Below are positions 10,616 to 22,237 of a stretch of DNA of 64,000 nt, piece by piece. The notes beneath the pieces were generated by a model. The model searched no databases. It was not told the DNA's origin and saw nothing but the letters and a program-made list of their open reading frames with translations. Source of the DNA: Pelobates cultripes (lineage: Eukaryota; Chordata; Amphibia; Anura; Pelobatidae); NCBI GenBank assembly GCA_933207985.1, contig OW240913.1, positions 276,562,152 to 276,626,151 on the forward strand. The letters are read 5' to 3'. The position numbers and the translations under genes were made by a program. The stretch's first letter is position 1; every line of letters begins with the position of its first letter.

Positions 10616-11500
10616 TTGTCTGACAGAGATGTGGTCATTGGGTCTGACAGACTAATGGAATTTGTCCGTGGGTCGGTTGCTGCGGCCACATGGGACCGCT
10701 ATAACAAGGTTTGGAGGGAATGGGACGGGTGGGATGGGTCCCAGTGGGACTCTGCCACTCACCTACAGGGTCTGGTTCTTCTCTTGGGGGACTGGGAGGC
10801 TGTTGGGTTGTCTCCCTTGGCCATTTCGGCGCGCTTGGTGGGGCTCAGCTTCCTGTTTAAGTTGCAGGGTGGGGAAGACGCTATCAAGGCGTTTATTGTA
10901 CACCAGGCGCTAAAGGGTTTGAGGCGGGGGAGGGTGTCTGCACGGGATTCAAGGAGTCCTCTCTCGGGCACGCTCTTAACTAATTTGTGTGAGGCATTGC
11001 ACGGGGTTTGCCATTCTGATTTCAAGGTTCGGCTCTTTCGCCTGGCCTTTTCCCTGGCATTCTTTGGTGCCATGTGGATTGGGGAGCTGGTGTGCCCCAA
11101 TCAGCAACAGGTAGGGCGGGTGCTATTTGGGGACGTTATGTGCGCCACGGATCGGATCTCATTCAGGATCCGCCGCTCTTAAACGGATGTCTTGGGGAGG
11201 GGAAAGTGGGTCCGGTCGGGGGCCGTGCCGGGTTCCGGCATTTGTCCTGTTTGGTCCTTTCGGGAATGTGGTGCATGGGGATGGTAGTTTCCTTTCACAT
11301 TTCCAGTTTATTAGAGTGTTTTGTTTGGGGCTGGAAGCCATGGGATTGGATAGCAGGGAGTTCGGGGGCCATTCGTTCTGTATTGGGGCGGCTACCGAGG
11401 CCTCTGGGCTTGGCATGCCTGCGCAGGTGGTTCAGAGGATTGGTAGGTGGGAATCAAGACGTTATGTTTCCTATGTTCGTCAGACTGGTTTACTGACGTA
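10616..11500 (+). pseudogene. Ngaro tyrosine recombinase, frameshifted and catalytically dead
   Basis: An N-terminal SAM-like core-binding region (AAATWDRYNKVWREW) is followed by the catalytic domain. The frame from 10616 stops at about 11180, and the remainder is read one frame over (through 11501), consistent with loss of one base. Catalytic positions: the first Arg is Trp (GAMWIGEL, TGG at 11075-11077); the HxxR box reads HSFCIGAATEA with Cys (TGT at 11379-11381) in place of Arg; the nucleophilic Tyr survives (RYVSYVR, near 11472). Both Arg losses fit C-to-T change at CpG. The family enzyme integrates a circular DNA intermediate. Confidence 0.88.
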
Positions 11501-11514
11501 ATTTCTTTCCGCAG

Positions 11515-12049
11515 TTTCGGTTGGATCATCGGGCACTCTTATGTTTACTGGGCTGGGCAGCGTGCGGCGGTTCGGGCAGGAGGCGAGCGGTTGGGTTTCA
11601 CGCCTTCCAAAGCAGAGGTTCGATGGCTCGGTGCGAGGGGTATGAAGTGGGTTCGACTCCTCCCTGAGTTGGTGCAGCTTTCCCATCTCCTGGGGGTGCC
11701 GAGTGTCCTGGTAATCCACCTAGGGGGGAATGATCTGGTTTCAGTGCCCATTTGGGATTTGATTTCGGCAGTGAAGCGGGACTTAGCCCGCATTTTGGTT
11801 TTGTTCCCCAATGTGCGCTTGGTCTGGTCAGAAGTCATTGCCCGTAACTATTGGCGTGGCGCTAGGAGCCAGAGTGCCATGGAGCGTTGCAGACGCAAGT
11901 TAAATAGGCGGGTTTCCCAGTTTGTTTTGGGGGTTCGGGGGATCCCGGTCCGCCATAGGGTTTTTGAGCGGGAGGCAGACAATTTTTTTCGAAGGGATGG
12001 TGTACACCTAACAGAGGTTGGGCTCGACCGTTTTAATCTCGCCCTATAG
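11515..12049 (+). CDS. Ngaro SGNH-hydrolase domain protein
   Basis: An open frame of about 178 codons downstream of and partly overlapping the recombinase end. SGNH blocks are visible: block I as IIGHSYVYWAG (Ser in GHS), block III as VIHLGGND, and block V as DGVHLTEVG with the Asp-x-x-His pair. SGNH/GDSL folds are esterases or acetylesterases. A third ORF of this type is a known feature of Ngaro elements, but its role in retrotransposition is unresolved. The frame is intact here, unlike its neighbours. The nearest upstream ATG (11447) lies in recombinase sequence and is probably not the real start. Confidence 0.75.
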
Positions 12050-12480
12050 GAGGCGGTGGAACAGGCCATGGGTGGTTTTGGTGGGGTTCCCCGCTGATTT
12101 AGGGGTAAAACAGCGGGTCTGGTGGAGGGGGTATGTCCTTGCCAATTAATTTTGAGTGGTTATGTTTAAGGATGGAGTAACTTTAATTATGTTTGCAGGT
12201 CTCAACCTCCCCTGCTTAAAAGGGTTAACATTAGGTTGCCTGAGGTGTCGTGCCCATCGAGCATGGATAAGGTCGGCTGATGGCGGGCATTGGAAGGATA
12301 TGATTTATGATGAGGGGGAGGTGAGAGGAAGAAACCACTGTATGTTTATTGGCAAGGACGGTTGGGTCACTGTATAACACTATGTGTTGAGTTATATATG
12401 TATATATGTTAATTTATGCTTATTTATGTCTAACAATTACAGAAAGAAGATAAATACATTTTTAATAAATAAAGTTATGG
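12050..12480 (+). other. Presumed 3' non-coding end of the Ngaro element
   Basis: It follows the SGNH stop. The base composition changes from GC-rich to AT-rich near 12380, and an AATAAA-like signal occurs near 12464 (aataaataaag). The ORF at 12156-12377 has no recognisable domain. Confidence 0.4.
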
Positions 12481-12739
12481 ATGTGTTATGCAGTAATTTA
12501 TTTATTTTATAATAAATGCTGTGGCCTGTTCATCCATACTAAGTTGTCTGTCGTTATTGGGGGGTTGAATGGTTTAGTTATGTTTATGCCCCACTACGTA
12601 CATACATGTAATGGTGCTATGTGTGTTAGATGTGTGTGATATTTGTGCTGGGTTTATTGGCTTTGTGTGATGGATATTTCATTCAGATAAAAATATGTAT
12701 GTAGACCCATGTGTGAATGCAGGTGTGTATTTTTGATGA

Positions 12740-13085
12740 GTCACATGCTCACAGTCCCAGGCACATAGCCACACACACAGTATATACTCAAACACACAGT
12801 TACAGGCAGGCGCACATAATTACAGGCAGGCACACATAGGTACAGGCAGTCACACATACACAGGTAAAGGCAGACAGCCACACACAAACAGATACAGGCA
12901 GTCTCACACACACAGTTAAACTGAGCCACACACACAGGTAATCAGTCACACATACACACACACACATGTACTGGCAGTCACACACAGTCACAGGCAGACA
13001 GTAATACACACAGTTACAGACAGTCATACACACACTGCTACAGGCAGTTGTACACACACTGTTACAAGCAGATAGTCATACACAT
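12740..13085. repeat. CA-rich degenerate minisatellite
   Basis: Irregular repeats of cacacaca alternating with ttacaggcag or gtcacaggcaga-type units, about 20-40 bp per unit. The Cys-rich ORFs on the minus strand are products of this repeat. Confidence 0.85.
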
Positions 13086-13547
13086 AGTTAAGGGGCGGGA
13101 AAAATAAACTTAAAATTAAATATCATATAATATTATATTATATCTTGAATAAGCCTTGATAACAGCTGAATCTCTTAGACTATTTATGTTGGAAAATGAG
13201 TCATCAGCACAAAATATTAATTGAAATATTAATAAAAACCCTGCCGTCCACACAGTTATTAGTTTTATATTGGCAATGGGTGCCACCATACATGTAAATG
13301 TTTCCATTTATCAGATATGTTTCAGATATTATTGACATAACATTATAAGACAATGTATATGCTATATAACTTTCATTTACATACTATTATCAAACATATT
13401 TCAGTAGCCCTTGGCCTTGTATTCAGTCGTTTGTTTGCTTTATTTTATATATCTGTATTATACTCTGTTTTATGTTTGGTATACAAAACATTTTTTAGTA
13501 TTCATCCCCTATTACATTCAGTATTTTTACCAAAATATAGGATATAG
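13086..13547. other. Intergenic, no feature recognised
   Basis: AT-rich sequence with no supported gene or repeat boundary. Confidence 0.5.
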
Positions 13548-14085
13548 GTAAAGGGACACTATAGTCACCAGAACAACTACAGCTTATTGAATTTGTTCTC
13601 GTGAGTAGAATCATTACCTTCAGGCTTTTTGCTGTAAACACTGTCTTTTCAGAGATAAAGCAGTGTTTACATTACAGCCTAGTGATAACTTCACTGGCCA
13701 CTCCTTATATGGCTTTTAGAGATCCTTCCTGGGGCCTGGCTGCCTAAAATGCATCCAAACGTTCAGTATCTCCTCCCTCTGCATGCAGACACTGAACATT
13801 CCTCATAGAGATTTATTGATTCAATTCATCTCTATGAGGAGATGCTGATTGGCCAGGGCTGTGTTTGAATCATGCTGGCTCTGCCCCTCATCTGCCTCTT
13901 TGTCAGTCTCAGCCAATCCTATGGGGAAGCATTGCGATTGGATCAGGCTACCACTTCTGATGATGTCAGCAGACAGCTTGTATATCTACAGCTTCAGGCT
14001 TTAATACAGTAAGACTTTGCTATATTTATGGAGGCATGATGGGCCCAGGGGGGCTAGATGGTGGTTTTAACACTATAGGGTTTAA
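13548..14085. mobile_element. T2/Kolobok-like MITE, slightly truncated
   Basis: It starts GTAAAGGGACACTATAGTCACC (the TTAA has decayed to GTAA) and is near-identical through most of its length to 57024-57620. At the right it stops at cactatagggtttaa. The terminal stretch with gttcctgactcatatagtgatcc seen in the other copy is missing. Confidence 0.8.
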
Positions 14086-14399
14086 TGCAACTTCTAGTAT
14101 TAAAACTGCTCCCACATCTCTGCTATGCATCCAAGATGTGAGATTACTATTATTGTCATTATTAGATGAAAGAGCATGTTATTTTCCAGAAAAAAAATAG
14201 AAAAACAATTGGCATCAATCACTTGATTCTTTTGTGTGATAAAGTTTGCATCAGAAATGTGTAGAAGGTAATACCTGTAAAGGAATACTGATTCTTAAAG
14301 CCTGATGGAAAAATAGAAATAAAATATATTAAATTACTTGTAACTTGTATTGAAATGGTATAGAAAAGCATACATAAACATAGATGACTAACAAATAAT
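14086..14399. other. Intergenic, no feature recognised
   Basis: No coding or repeat signal seen. Confidence 0.5.
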
Positions 14400-14581
14400 T
14401 ATATATATATATATATATATACACATACATACTTACAAGAATAAAGTGATTGGTGCCAATGTTTTTGGGTGTACATATATGCCATATAAGTACACATCAA
14501 TGTTTCAGTCCTGAATCAGACTTTTTTGAAGACACTGTTAACCAACCATATGTTTGTTCACATTGTCTTCAAAAAAGTCCA
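14400..14581 (-). mobile_element. Penelope pLTR remnant with (TA)n
   Basis: A TA run at about 14401-14421 is followed by sequence that includes, on the minus strand, a partial hammerhead-like hairpin: AGTC, an 8-nt loop, GACT, then GAAAC (14502-14525). The CTGATGA half is not conserved. The position beside a TA run repeats the pattern at 3132-6366. Confidence 0.45.
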
Positions 14582-16686
14582 TTAACCCCTTAAGGACTGG
14601 ACTGTTTTTGCGATGTTGTACATTTGCGACCAGGCATATTTTTACACTTTTGTGGTGTTTGTGTTTGGCTGTAATTTTCCGCTTTCTCATTTACTGTTCC
14701 CATACAAATTATATATTGTTTTTTTCAGGACAAAAGGGGCTTTCTTTAAAAACCATTATTTATATAATCTCATGTATTTTAATTTTACAAAAATAAAAAA
14801 AATATGATGAAAAATTGAAAAAAATACATGTTTTTTGACTTTTACTTGAAAAATCTTTTACTCATCTACAAAAGCGAATGAAAAAAACTGCTAAATAGAT
14901 TCAAAATTTTGTCCTGAGTTTAAAAATACATAGTGTTTACGTGCTTTCTTGCTTTTTTTTGCATGTTATAGGGCTATAGGTACAAGTAGGATATACATTT
15001 TTAAAATTTATCAATAGTGACATTGTAACACTATTATCTGTCGTAAATCTCTGAATAACACCCCACATGTACATATTTTTTTTAAAGTAGACAACCCAGG
15101 GTATTCAATATGGGGTATGTCCAGTCTTTTTTAGTAGCCACTTAGTCGAAAACACTGGCCAAATTAAGCATTCATATTTGTTTGTGTGTGAAAAAAGTAA
15201 AAAAACTAAATTGAACGCTAATTTTGGCCAGTGTTTGTGACCAAGTGGTTACTAAAAAAGACTGGACATACCCCATTTGCAATACCTTGGGTTGTCTTCT
15301 TTTGCAAATGGTATGCCATCATGGGGGTAATTCACATTCCTGGGCTACCATACGCTCTCAAAGGCAACGTAACCAACCTGGCCATTTTCAATGTAAAAAT
15401 ATTTGACCCATATATTTGACCTTGTAACTTTCAAAAATGCTATAAAACCTGTACATGGGGGGTACTGTTTTACTCGGGAGACATCGCTGAACACAAATAT
15501 TAGTGTTTAAAAACTGGAAAACGTATCACAACAATTATATCATCAGTAAAAGTGCTGTTTGTGTGTGAAAAATGCAAAAAAAGTAACTTTCACTGACAAT
15601 ATCATCGCTGTGATATGTTTTACTGTTTTGAATCACTAATATTAGTGTTCAGCGAAGTCTCCCGAGTAAAACAGTACCCCCCATGTACAGGTTTTAGGGT
15701 GTCGTAGAACATTACAGGGTAAAATACAGTGCTAGCAAATTAAATTCTCTGGAATTTCGGCCTGGGTTGGCAGGCAGGTCCCCCAAATTGCAATCAATAA
15801 AATTACTGAATTATGTAAAAATATTACATAAATATGCACGTAGAATTTAAATAAATATGCATATTTATATAGTTTAAGTCTACGTGTATATTTATATAAT
15901 TATTTATGTAATTTTGTATATGGACATATGTATATTTTTATTTATTTATATATACATAGATATATATACAAATTCATTCTAAGTGTATTTTGATATAAAT
16001 ATATATATATTAATTTTAAAATACAGTTAGAATAAAATTTCATATAGATATATAATTTTTTTTTAAATTTTAATTATTATTTAAAAAAATATATTTAATT
16101 TAAATTACTTATTATTTATATTTTATAATAATATATATATACAATATATATAGTTATTATATATATTATATATATATGTGTGTAATTTAATTATAAGTGT
16201 ATTTTTATATTAATATAAGTACATATTAATATAAAAATACACTTAGTATGGCATTATATATATGATATATAGACCTATATTATATAGATATAATATATGT
16301 CTATATATCATATATACACATATATAATTATTATTATTTTTTTACTTAACATTAACTTTATTTTTTTTAATTGATTTTACACTAGCAGGGAGACTGCCGG
16401 TCAGCACAGGCAGTCCCCCTGCAGGCAGACATATGGACACCTATTGTGACCATGTGATCGCTCTGTTAAGCGATCACATGGCCACAGGAGTCCTAATTCA
16501 GTGTGGGGAGACTGTCTGGGCTGCAGGCAGTCTCCCCACAACGGGAGCAACGCTGATCGCCGCCGGGGGAACGACGGCGATCAGGTAAGTAACTAAGACC
16601 GTTAGGACGGTTCAGGACCATCATCGGTCGGCAATGGGAAAATGCTGATGACGGTCCTGAACCGTCCTTGGTCGGGAAGGGGTTAA
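14582..16686. mobile_element. Large AT-rich non-autonomous DNA transposon, copy B (complete)
   Basis: It is bounded by TTAACCCCTTAAGGACTGGAC at the left and GGAAGGGGTTAA at the right. The interior contains inverted pairs: gtatgtccagtcttttttag near 15116 against aaaaaagactggacatacc near 15255, and ctgtacatggggggtactgtt near 15450 against cccccatgtacagg near 15677. A 400-bp TA-rich core follows, then a GC-rich end with gaacgacggcgatcaggtaag. No transposase is present. TTAA is either part of the ends or the target duplication. Confidence 0.8.
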
Positions 16687-16734
16687 TATTCTTCCTAATA
16701 TTAGAGTTTTTGGTCTATGATATCTAATCATTTC

Positions 16735-18127
16735 CACTTTAGATTCCCTATAAAGTTTTCCTTATTTGTAGACGACATTCTCTTAATGATCACGGAACTA
16801 GAGAAGTTAATTCCTGCTGTACTAACCATACTATAGAAATATATAAAAATCCATATTTTAAATATATATAAAAATCCATATAGTAAAATCCATATTCTCC
16901 CAATATGCCTTTTCAAAATTACTATAAATCCCTCCAACAGGCCTTTGATTGGAAGACCAAACACCTTGCCTACTTGGGAATCAGGCTGGCAGCCACCAGG
17001 GCATCAATCAACCATACTTCCCTGATTTCCATTCTGAAACAGAGACTTGATAAGAAACTGGAATTCTCTTGGACAGAATTCTCTTGGTCACATCAATGTT
17101 GTAAAGATGAGTGCTCTCCCTATGATACTGTACCTCTTCAAAATTATATCTATGCCCCTACCTAACTCAATCCTTAAAAATGTCCAGACATTGCTCAAAT
17201 CCTACATCTGAAATAAACAGCTGCCTTTGGTTCAACACTTGCTATCTGTTCCCCACTAAACAGAGGTCGACTAGTAGTGCCGGATAAATGATTCTATTAC
17301 TACACAGCCATTCTCTCTTGGTCACTAGCCTTCTTCACATCAGCATCACCTCCTATATGGGCCAACTAGAAGATGCGTATGTCACTTCATACACAATGAT
17401 CCGAAAGTCCTTTAGCTCCATTCCCCATAGGACTTCTCTAATATAAGCTTGCCTTACTCTATCAAAATATACATTGTTATCCTGGGAAAAGTGGATGCTG
17501 AAACTAATGCCACAAATGTCAAGTCTTTAGCTTGCCCTTCTCATGGCCCTTGCTGTACTATCTCCAGACATGCTAGTAGCAGCTTCTGTCTCATGTAATC
17601 CCATTTCCTGAGCCTTGAAAATCAACTATTTTCCATCCAGCAGTCTACATCCATCCAGCAGCACTACAAGCCCAAACAATTCTACCAACTCACCTCCAGA
17701 TACATTCATTCTTCAAATTCTGGTCAGGAATTTAAAGTATGCATAAGCATTTGTTAACATGCTATGGGTTGCTAGTGGAAAGCACAGGAAAAACAGTATC
17801 CACTTATGTCAAGCAATAGAAGGAAGAGTTATTTTCCTGATGAAGATTGGAAAGCAGTGGTGACCAATATGAGGAACATATCCACATATTTTCAGGAGCT
17901 ATGCTACTTATATTTTGGGGCAGTTCCATCCTATCTAATAACTGGAAGGCGGTCACCGCTCTCATTCACAGAATTACAATCATCACAATACCTGTAACAC
18001 CACAATGCTGCCTACTGGATATGATCCCACCAGATGTTTGTGGCTCCACCAAAACATTAATACTTCACATTCTATTGGCTGTGAAGACGAATGATGCCAA
18101 AAATTGCAAGACAACTATACCCCCTCT
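16735..18127 (+). pseudogene. L1-group ORF2 remnant (RT palm to C-terminus)
   Basis: Frames across this stretch read FSLFVDDILLM (RT motif C with Val for Ala) near 16760. They continue with KTKHLAYLGIRLAATRAS near 16943 and a typical connection region (KMSALPMILYLFK, shifted frame near 17105). The coding continues into the target site of the LTR at 18128, with AKNCKTTIPP just before it, and resumes after it at 19306. Many stops and shifts are present. Known role: RT and endonuclease of an L1-type LINE. This is an old, dead copy. Confidence 0.75.
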
Positions 18128-19300
18128 GTGACAGAACCATCTGTATGATGATTTCAGGTGTATTCGTCTGTTTCTATCCTGTTCGTGTAAATGGTTGTTT
18201 CCTATAGCCCAGCCATACGAATGACTGTCTTTCCCGAACAAACCTACCAAACGGACGGCCACCCAGGAGAGAAGTGTGCTGCTGGTTAACCTATTGATCC
18301 CAATTAGAACGTTGTGGTTAACCACAGACACTTCTCAATTAAACCGAATTCAGGGTGGTTGTCGTTCGTATGTCGACCACGAGGCAGCGGCCATTTTAAA
18401 CCACGCGAAAGCCCAGCGGTGTTTGGCTCTATTTTTATGGAACTAAAAACGGACACTTTTTCTGCCGAACACCGCTGAAACAACGGAACGCCTGGCTGCG
18501 TCAATGAAAGCATACGAATACCGGCTGTTCGGGAGCTTTGAAGCATACGAAAGGACTTAACCCAGATAGCCTTCCCATGGAGTCATTCGTATACCGAAGG
18601 ACTGTAAGAACTTTGACTCCATGGCGATTGAACTATGTGTGTGGGATCTGAGCGCTATTCGCTAATAATATGCACTCAGATCCAGGCTATCTGGGGATAT
18701 GTGATGCGAATGGGAAATGTTCAGTTTTTGTAAAGTTATATATTTTTATGTATTTTCTGGTTTTATATTTAAAATGGCGACTGGCTTTGTCCTGGAGATA
18801 ATTGAGTTACTCCTTAATTATCTCCAGGGCAGAGAGGAGGAAACCATAGTGTATTGTGGGTAAAAGCTGTGACTGTATGTCGGGAATGTCACCATGTCTG
18901 TCTGTAATTCCATTCTCCCATTTGGTCCCCTAGGGGAGTGTCCACCAAGTGGGAGGCCTGCATAAATACGGGCAGGTAGCCCACAGTAAAGCCAGATCCT
19001 GTTTGACCCTCAATGCGGAGCTTCTGTGTCGTTATTGGGGGGATTTCTTCTTTACGCTTAGAGACTGCTGGATGGAACCGAAAGCCGCTTGGTGGATGTT
19101 ATTGTTCGGCGGCTAGCAGCAGTTCGTGGAGTTCCGTTCGGGAGGTTGGAGCCGTTCACGGATCCCGGTCAGGAGATTGCCGCTTCCCCTGAGTTTGGTT
19201 CATGCACTACAGTTTATGAGAACGGAGATTATTGGTATTGCAGAAGGGGAAGGTCGACTAAACGGCGGTTTCGTTTAAAGACACCAGAGGTGTCTTAACA
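18128..19300. mobile_element. Solo LTR, 1173 bp, with CCCTC target duplication
   Basis: It starts TGTGACAG and ends CTTAACA, flanked by CCCTC at 18123-18127 and CCCTC at 19301-19305. A TATA-like cataaata occurs near 18960, followed about 50 bp later by sequence that could be R/U5. No internal region or second LTR is present, so it is a recombinant solo LTR. Class (retrovirus-like or Ty3-like) is not decided. The short ORFs inside are not genes. Confidence 0.85.
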
Positions 19301-19430
19301 CCCTCCTTAACCAGTGTGATACTAGTTGTTCAGGCTACTAGAAACCATAAACAGATGGCCCAGCACTCATGTTTCACAAATATTTAAAAGTTGTGATGAG
19401 TTCAACAATTAACATTTCCAGCCTTGAGCA
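19301..19430 (+). pseudogene. Continuation of the L1 ORF2 remnant after the solo LTR
   Basis: Directly after the LTR and its CCCTC repeat, one frame resumes with LTSVILVVQATRNHK, plausible L1 C-terminal sequence contiguous with 18127. It fades by about 19430. Confidence 0.6.
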
Positions 19431-19564
19431 CTGTCACGGGAGTCGTACCCCAACATGCAGGAAAGAGGATCTGAAAGGCGTATTACCAAACCTTAGAATG
19501 GCCGGATTTAACGTATTAATACAACAAGAAACAAGGTCAAGATAAATCAAGGTCAGGACTATTG

Positions 19565-20083
19565 ATAAATGCGAAAAGACATTTGACAGGGTAGATTGGT
19601 CCTTTCTCTTGTCGATACTGAGGATGCTAGGTTTTTGGCCGCAGTGGCTGACATGGATCTACTCGACACCCACTGCAAAATTGAAAATTAATGGACAGTT
19701 GTCACAACCTTTCCAGATACGTAATGAAATCCAGCAGGGGTGTTCCCTATCACCCCTACTTTTCATTTTAGTACTGGAACCATTCCTACAGACAATAAGA
19801 AGCAACCCCAACACGATGGCAAGACCAATGCATATAAAGTCTCAGCCTTTGCTGATGACCTCCTTTTCATCCTAACAAAGCCGACTAGATCCCTACCCCC
19901 ACTGATGACCAAACTAAACACTTACAGTGACTGGCCAACTGCAAAATTAATATAGATAAAAGTGAAATACTGAATCTCAATGTCCCCCCCAACACAGTTA
20001 ACAGACTCAAACGTGCCTTTCAGTTCAAATGGGCAGACCGACATATAACATATGTGGGGATCAAGATCATATCTAAACTCTGA
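19565..20083 (+). pseudogene. L1-group RT fragment
   Basis: It reads KTFDRVDWSFLLSILRMLGF, then QIRNEIQQGCSLSPLLFILV (RT motif B region), then, after a frameshift, YKVSAFADDLLFILTKP (motif C) and FQFKWADRHITYVGIKI. It ends abruptly at 20083, where chromodomain-type antisense sequence begins. It is distinct from the L1 remnant at 16735. Confidence 0.8.
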
Positions 20084-20089
20084 GGATAC

Positions 20090-20254
20090 TGAGCATAAAG
20101 AACCAGGCTTGTCCGGGTGACGGCGATGAAAGGAATGGACCAACCAAAGAGCATGCATATCAGCCTGAGGCACCCAGGAACGATCCTCAGGAACATATCC
20201 GTTCCAATGGACCATGTACTGGATACTACTCCACAAGAATGCTGAAAGGACCAA
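20090..20254 (-). pseudogene. Integrase C-terminal chromodomain (Ty3/gypsy)
   Basis: The minus-strand frame reads IQYMVHWNGYVPEDRSWVPQ, then a conserved His-Arg-rich end (LVHSFHRRHPDKPG). This is the chromodomain of vertebrate gypsy integrases (W-x-G-Y followed by D-x-S-W). Its family role is to bind chromatin marks and direct insertion. The integrase core is absent here. Confidence 0.8.
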
Positions 20255-20439
20255 TGAAACAAGGAGCGAACTTCATGGAGGGTACACAGAGATTGATATT
20301 TCGGGTAGACAACCAAACCCTATCCTCCACTACATAGGAAGGAGCTGCACAACAATGCTTATCCGCCTGTACCTTCTGTCTCTAAACAACTTTAGCCAAT
20401 AATTGTTGATCCTGCTCCCAAGTACTACTTAAACCAGCC

Positions 20440-20985
20440 ATGTGTCAATCAAAAAATTAATTAAGTGTCACTTACCCATATATGAGGGGGGGTCAGCTGT
20501 AATGGAGTACATGTATCGAATAAAGGTAGTAGAATAATAATACATAAAAATGCCCAGGAACTTAAATTTCCGTAATGAACGTGACGTCAGTGTGATGTCT
20601 ATGCAATTACGTCTCTATTTCCAGAGAGACTACACATGCGCACCCGGCCGTCCATCCACACATGCACATGCAAAGCCAATTTCCTATCGACATTTTCCCG
20701 GGCATTTTTGATTGTTCATTATTATTTTACTACCTTTATTTGATACATGTACGCTATTACATCTGATACTCTCATATATGGGTAAGTGACACTTGAGTGT
20801 AATCAATTTTTTGATAGATTTTTTATGGATTGACATTGTTAATCATTTGTTTTCCTTTAAATTGTATTCTATGTGTGTGTTTGATAGCTTGACACAGTCA
20901 AGTCGAAACATTGCGATTTGACTGTGGGTTAAATAAATAGCTTTTTTCTTGATATCTGGAGTGCCTGGGCCTTTCTACTTTTGTT
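20440..20985 (+). mobile_element. Penelope-type terminal fragment, inverted-repeat form
   Basis: The arms at about 20440-20550 and 20713-20820 are inverted copies (aagtgtcacttacccatata at 20463 against tatatgggtaagtgacactt at 20775). Beyond the right arm are a hairpin CTTGAC-ACA-GTCAAG and TCGAAAC (20888-20909), resembling the 3' half of the hammerhead-like motifs elsewhere in the window. There is no coding region. Confidence 0.6.
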
Positions 20986-20989
20986 TTAT

Positions 20990-21410
20990 AACCCAAAAAA
21001 TTTACTTCTGATTGATCAAACGAACACTTCTCTAATTTACAATATAAACCTTTGACGAGAAGTGTGCGAAAGACCTTAGAGACGTGTACGTCAGAGGAAT
21101 ATATCAGAATATCGTCCAAGTACACTATAATGAATGAATGTATGAAGTCTCTGAGGACGTCATTAATTAAATCTTTAAAAACCACCGGAGCATTACATAG
21201 GCCAAAAGGCATGACTGCATATTCATAATGCCCACTTCTGGTGTTAAAGGCGGTTTTCCATTCATGCCCCCCTTTTATGGTACCAAGTTGTATGCACTTC
21301 TCAGATCCAGCTTGGTAAAGACAGAGGCCCCCTTTAACCGATCAAAAAGCTCCGTAATATGGGTAATAGGATATGCATTTTTTATCATAATCTTTTTCAA
21401 CCCTCGTTAG
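20990..21410 (-). pseudogene. Ty3/gypsy RT fragment (second copy)
   Basis: The minus-strand frame 21212-20898 reads MPFGLCNAPVVFKDLIND, FIIVYLDDILIYSSD (RT motif C) and KLEKCSFDQSEVNFLGY. Upstream, HEWKTAFNTRSGHYEY-like sequence is readable near 21255. It is homologous to the RT at 21560-22237 but diverged, with a Penelope fragment at its downstream end. Confidence 0.85.
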
Positions 21411-21559
21411 TTTATGCAGGGATGTAGGTCTCATTCTCATTATGTGTCATATTGGTGATGGGGGCTATTTCAGAACAAAACCCCTTGATAAATCTTCTAA
21501 TAGTAATAGTTTGCAAACCCAATAAATCTTTGGATGACTTTGGATCTTTGGATGACTTT

Positions 21560-22237
21560 TAGTCTGCTAGGTACTGCTAGGTGCTAGCCACTGTATAACA
21601 GCCTCTAGTTTCTTAGGGTCCATCTGAAAACCAGAGGCAGAAATTTTATACCCTAAAAACTATACTTCAGTCTGATCAAACAAGCATTTTTCCAATTTAC
21701 AATAAAGTTTGTTTTCCAGTAAAGTCTGCAATACTTGTTTGACCTGTTTGTGGTGGGTTTGAAGGTCAGGGGAATCAATAAGGATATCATACAAATAAAC
21801 CAGGACAAATGAATAGATATAATCCCTTAGTACATCATTAATACAATCCTGGAATATAGCCCAAAAGGCAGAACAAGATACTCATAGTGCCCGCATCTAG
21901 TTTTAAATGCCGTTTTCCACTCATGATTTTCCTTGATTCTTACCAAATTGTATGCACTCCTGAGATCCAGTTTGGTAAAGATCTTAGCACCCTGGAGTCT
22001 ATCAAACAATTCATAAATGAGAGGAATAGGATAGGCATTCACAGTAATCTTGTTTAATGCTCTGTAGTCAATGCATGGACATAATTCTCCATCTTTCTTT
22101 TCTACAAAAAAGAAGCCTGCACCAGCAGGTGAGTATGATTTCCGTATATGGCCCTTGTTTAGTGAGTCTTTGATATATTCTTCCATTATTTTACTCTCCT
22201 GTGGTGATAAGGCATATACTGCCCCTTTAGGTGGCAT
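21560..22237 (-). pseudogene. Ty3/gypsy RT fragment (first copy)
   Basis: The frame 22237-21827 reads [40 protein letters not shown] and [15 protein letters not shown] (motif A), then [11 protein letters not shown] (motif B), where the frame breaks. The palm continues in other frames towards 21560, including a KLEKCLFDQTEVYFLGYK match. In motif B the expected NAPA-type run is altered, with a small deletion. Confidence 0.88.

Larger units (their letters stand above)
8830..12480 (+). mobile_element. Ngaro-type (DIRS-group) tyrosine-recombinase retrotransposon, decayed
   Basis: It contains, in order, a gag-like N-terminus, RT-RNase H, a tyrosine recombinase and an SGNH hydrolase frame, a set characteristic of vertebrate Ngaro elements. 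The element is much more GC-rich than its flanks. A deletion has removed most of gag and the N-terminal RT, and single-base frameshifts break RNase H and the recombinase. The split direct repeats (A1-B1-A2-B2) expected for Ngaro were not identified by eye, so both outer limits are estimates. Confidence 0.85.

Noticed and set aside
11515..12049. A host esterase gene
   Set aside because: Position directly behind a DIRS-type recombinase fits the Ngaro SGNH ORF; no introns, promoter or host context.
12741..13057. Cys-rich ORFs on the minus strand
   Set aside because: Produced by CA-rich minisatellite repeats; no domain and no regulatory context.
20888..20909. Complete hammerhead motif in the Penelope fragment
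   Set aside because: Only a hairpin followed by CGAAAC is present; the CUGAUGA half is missing.
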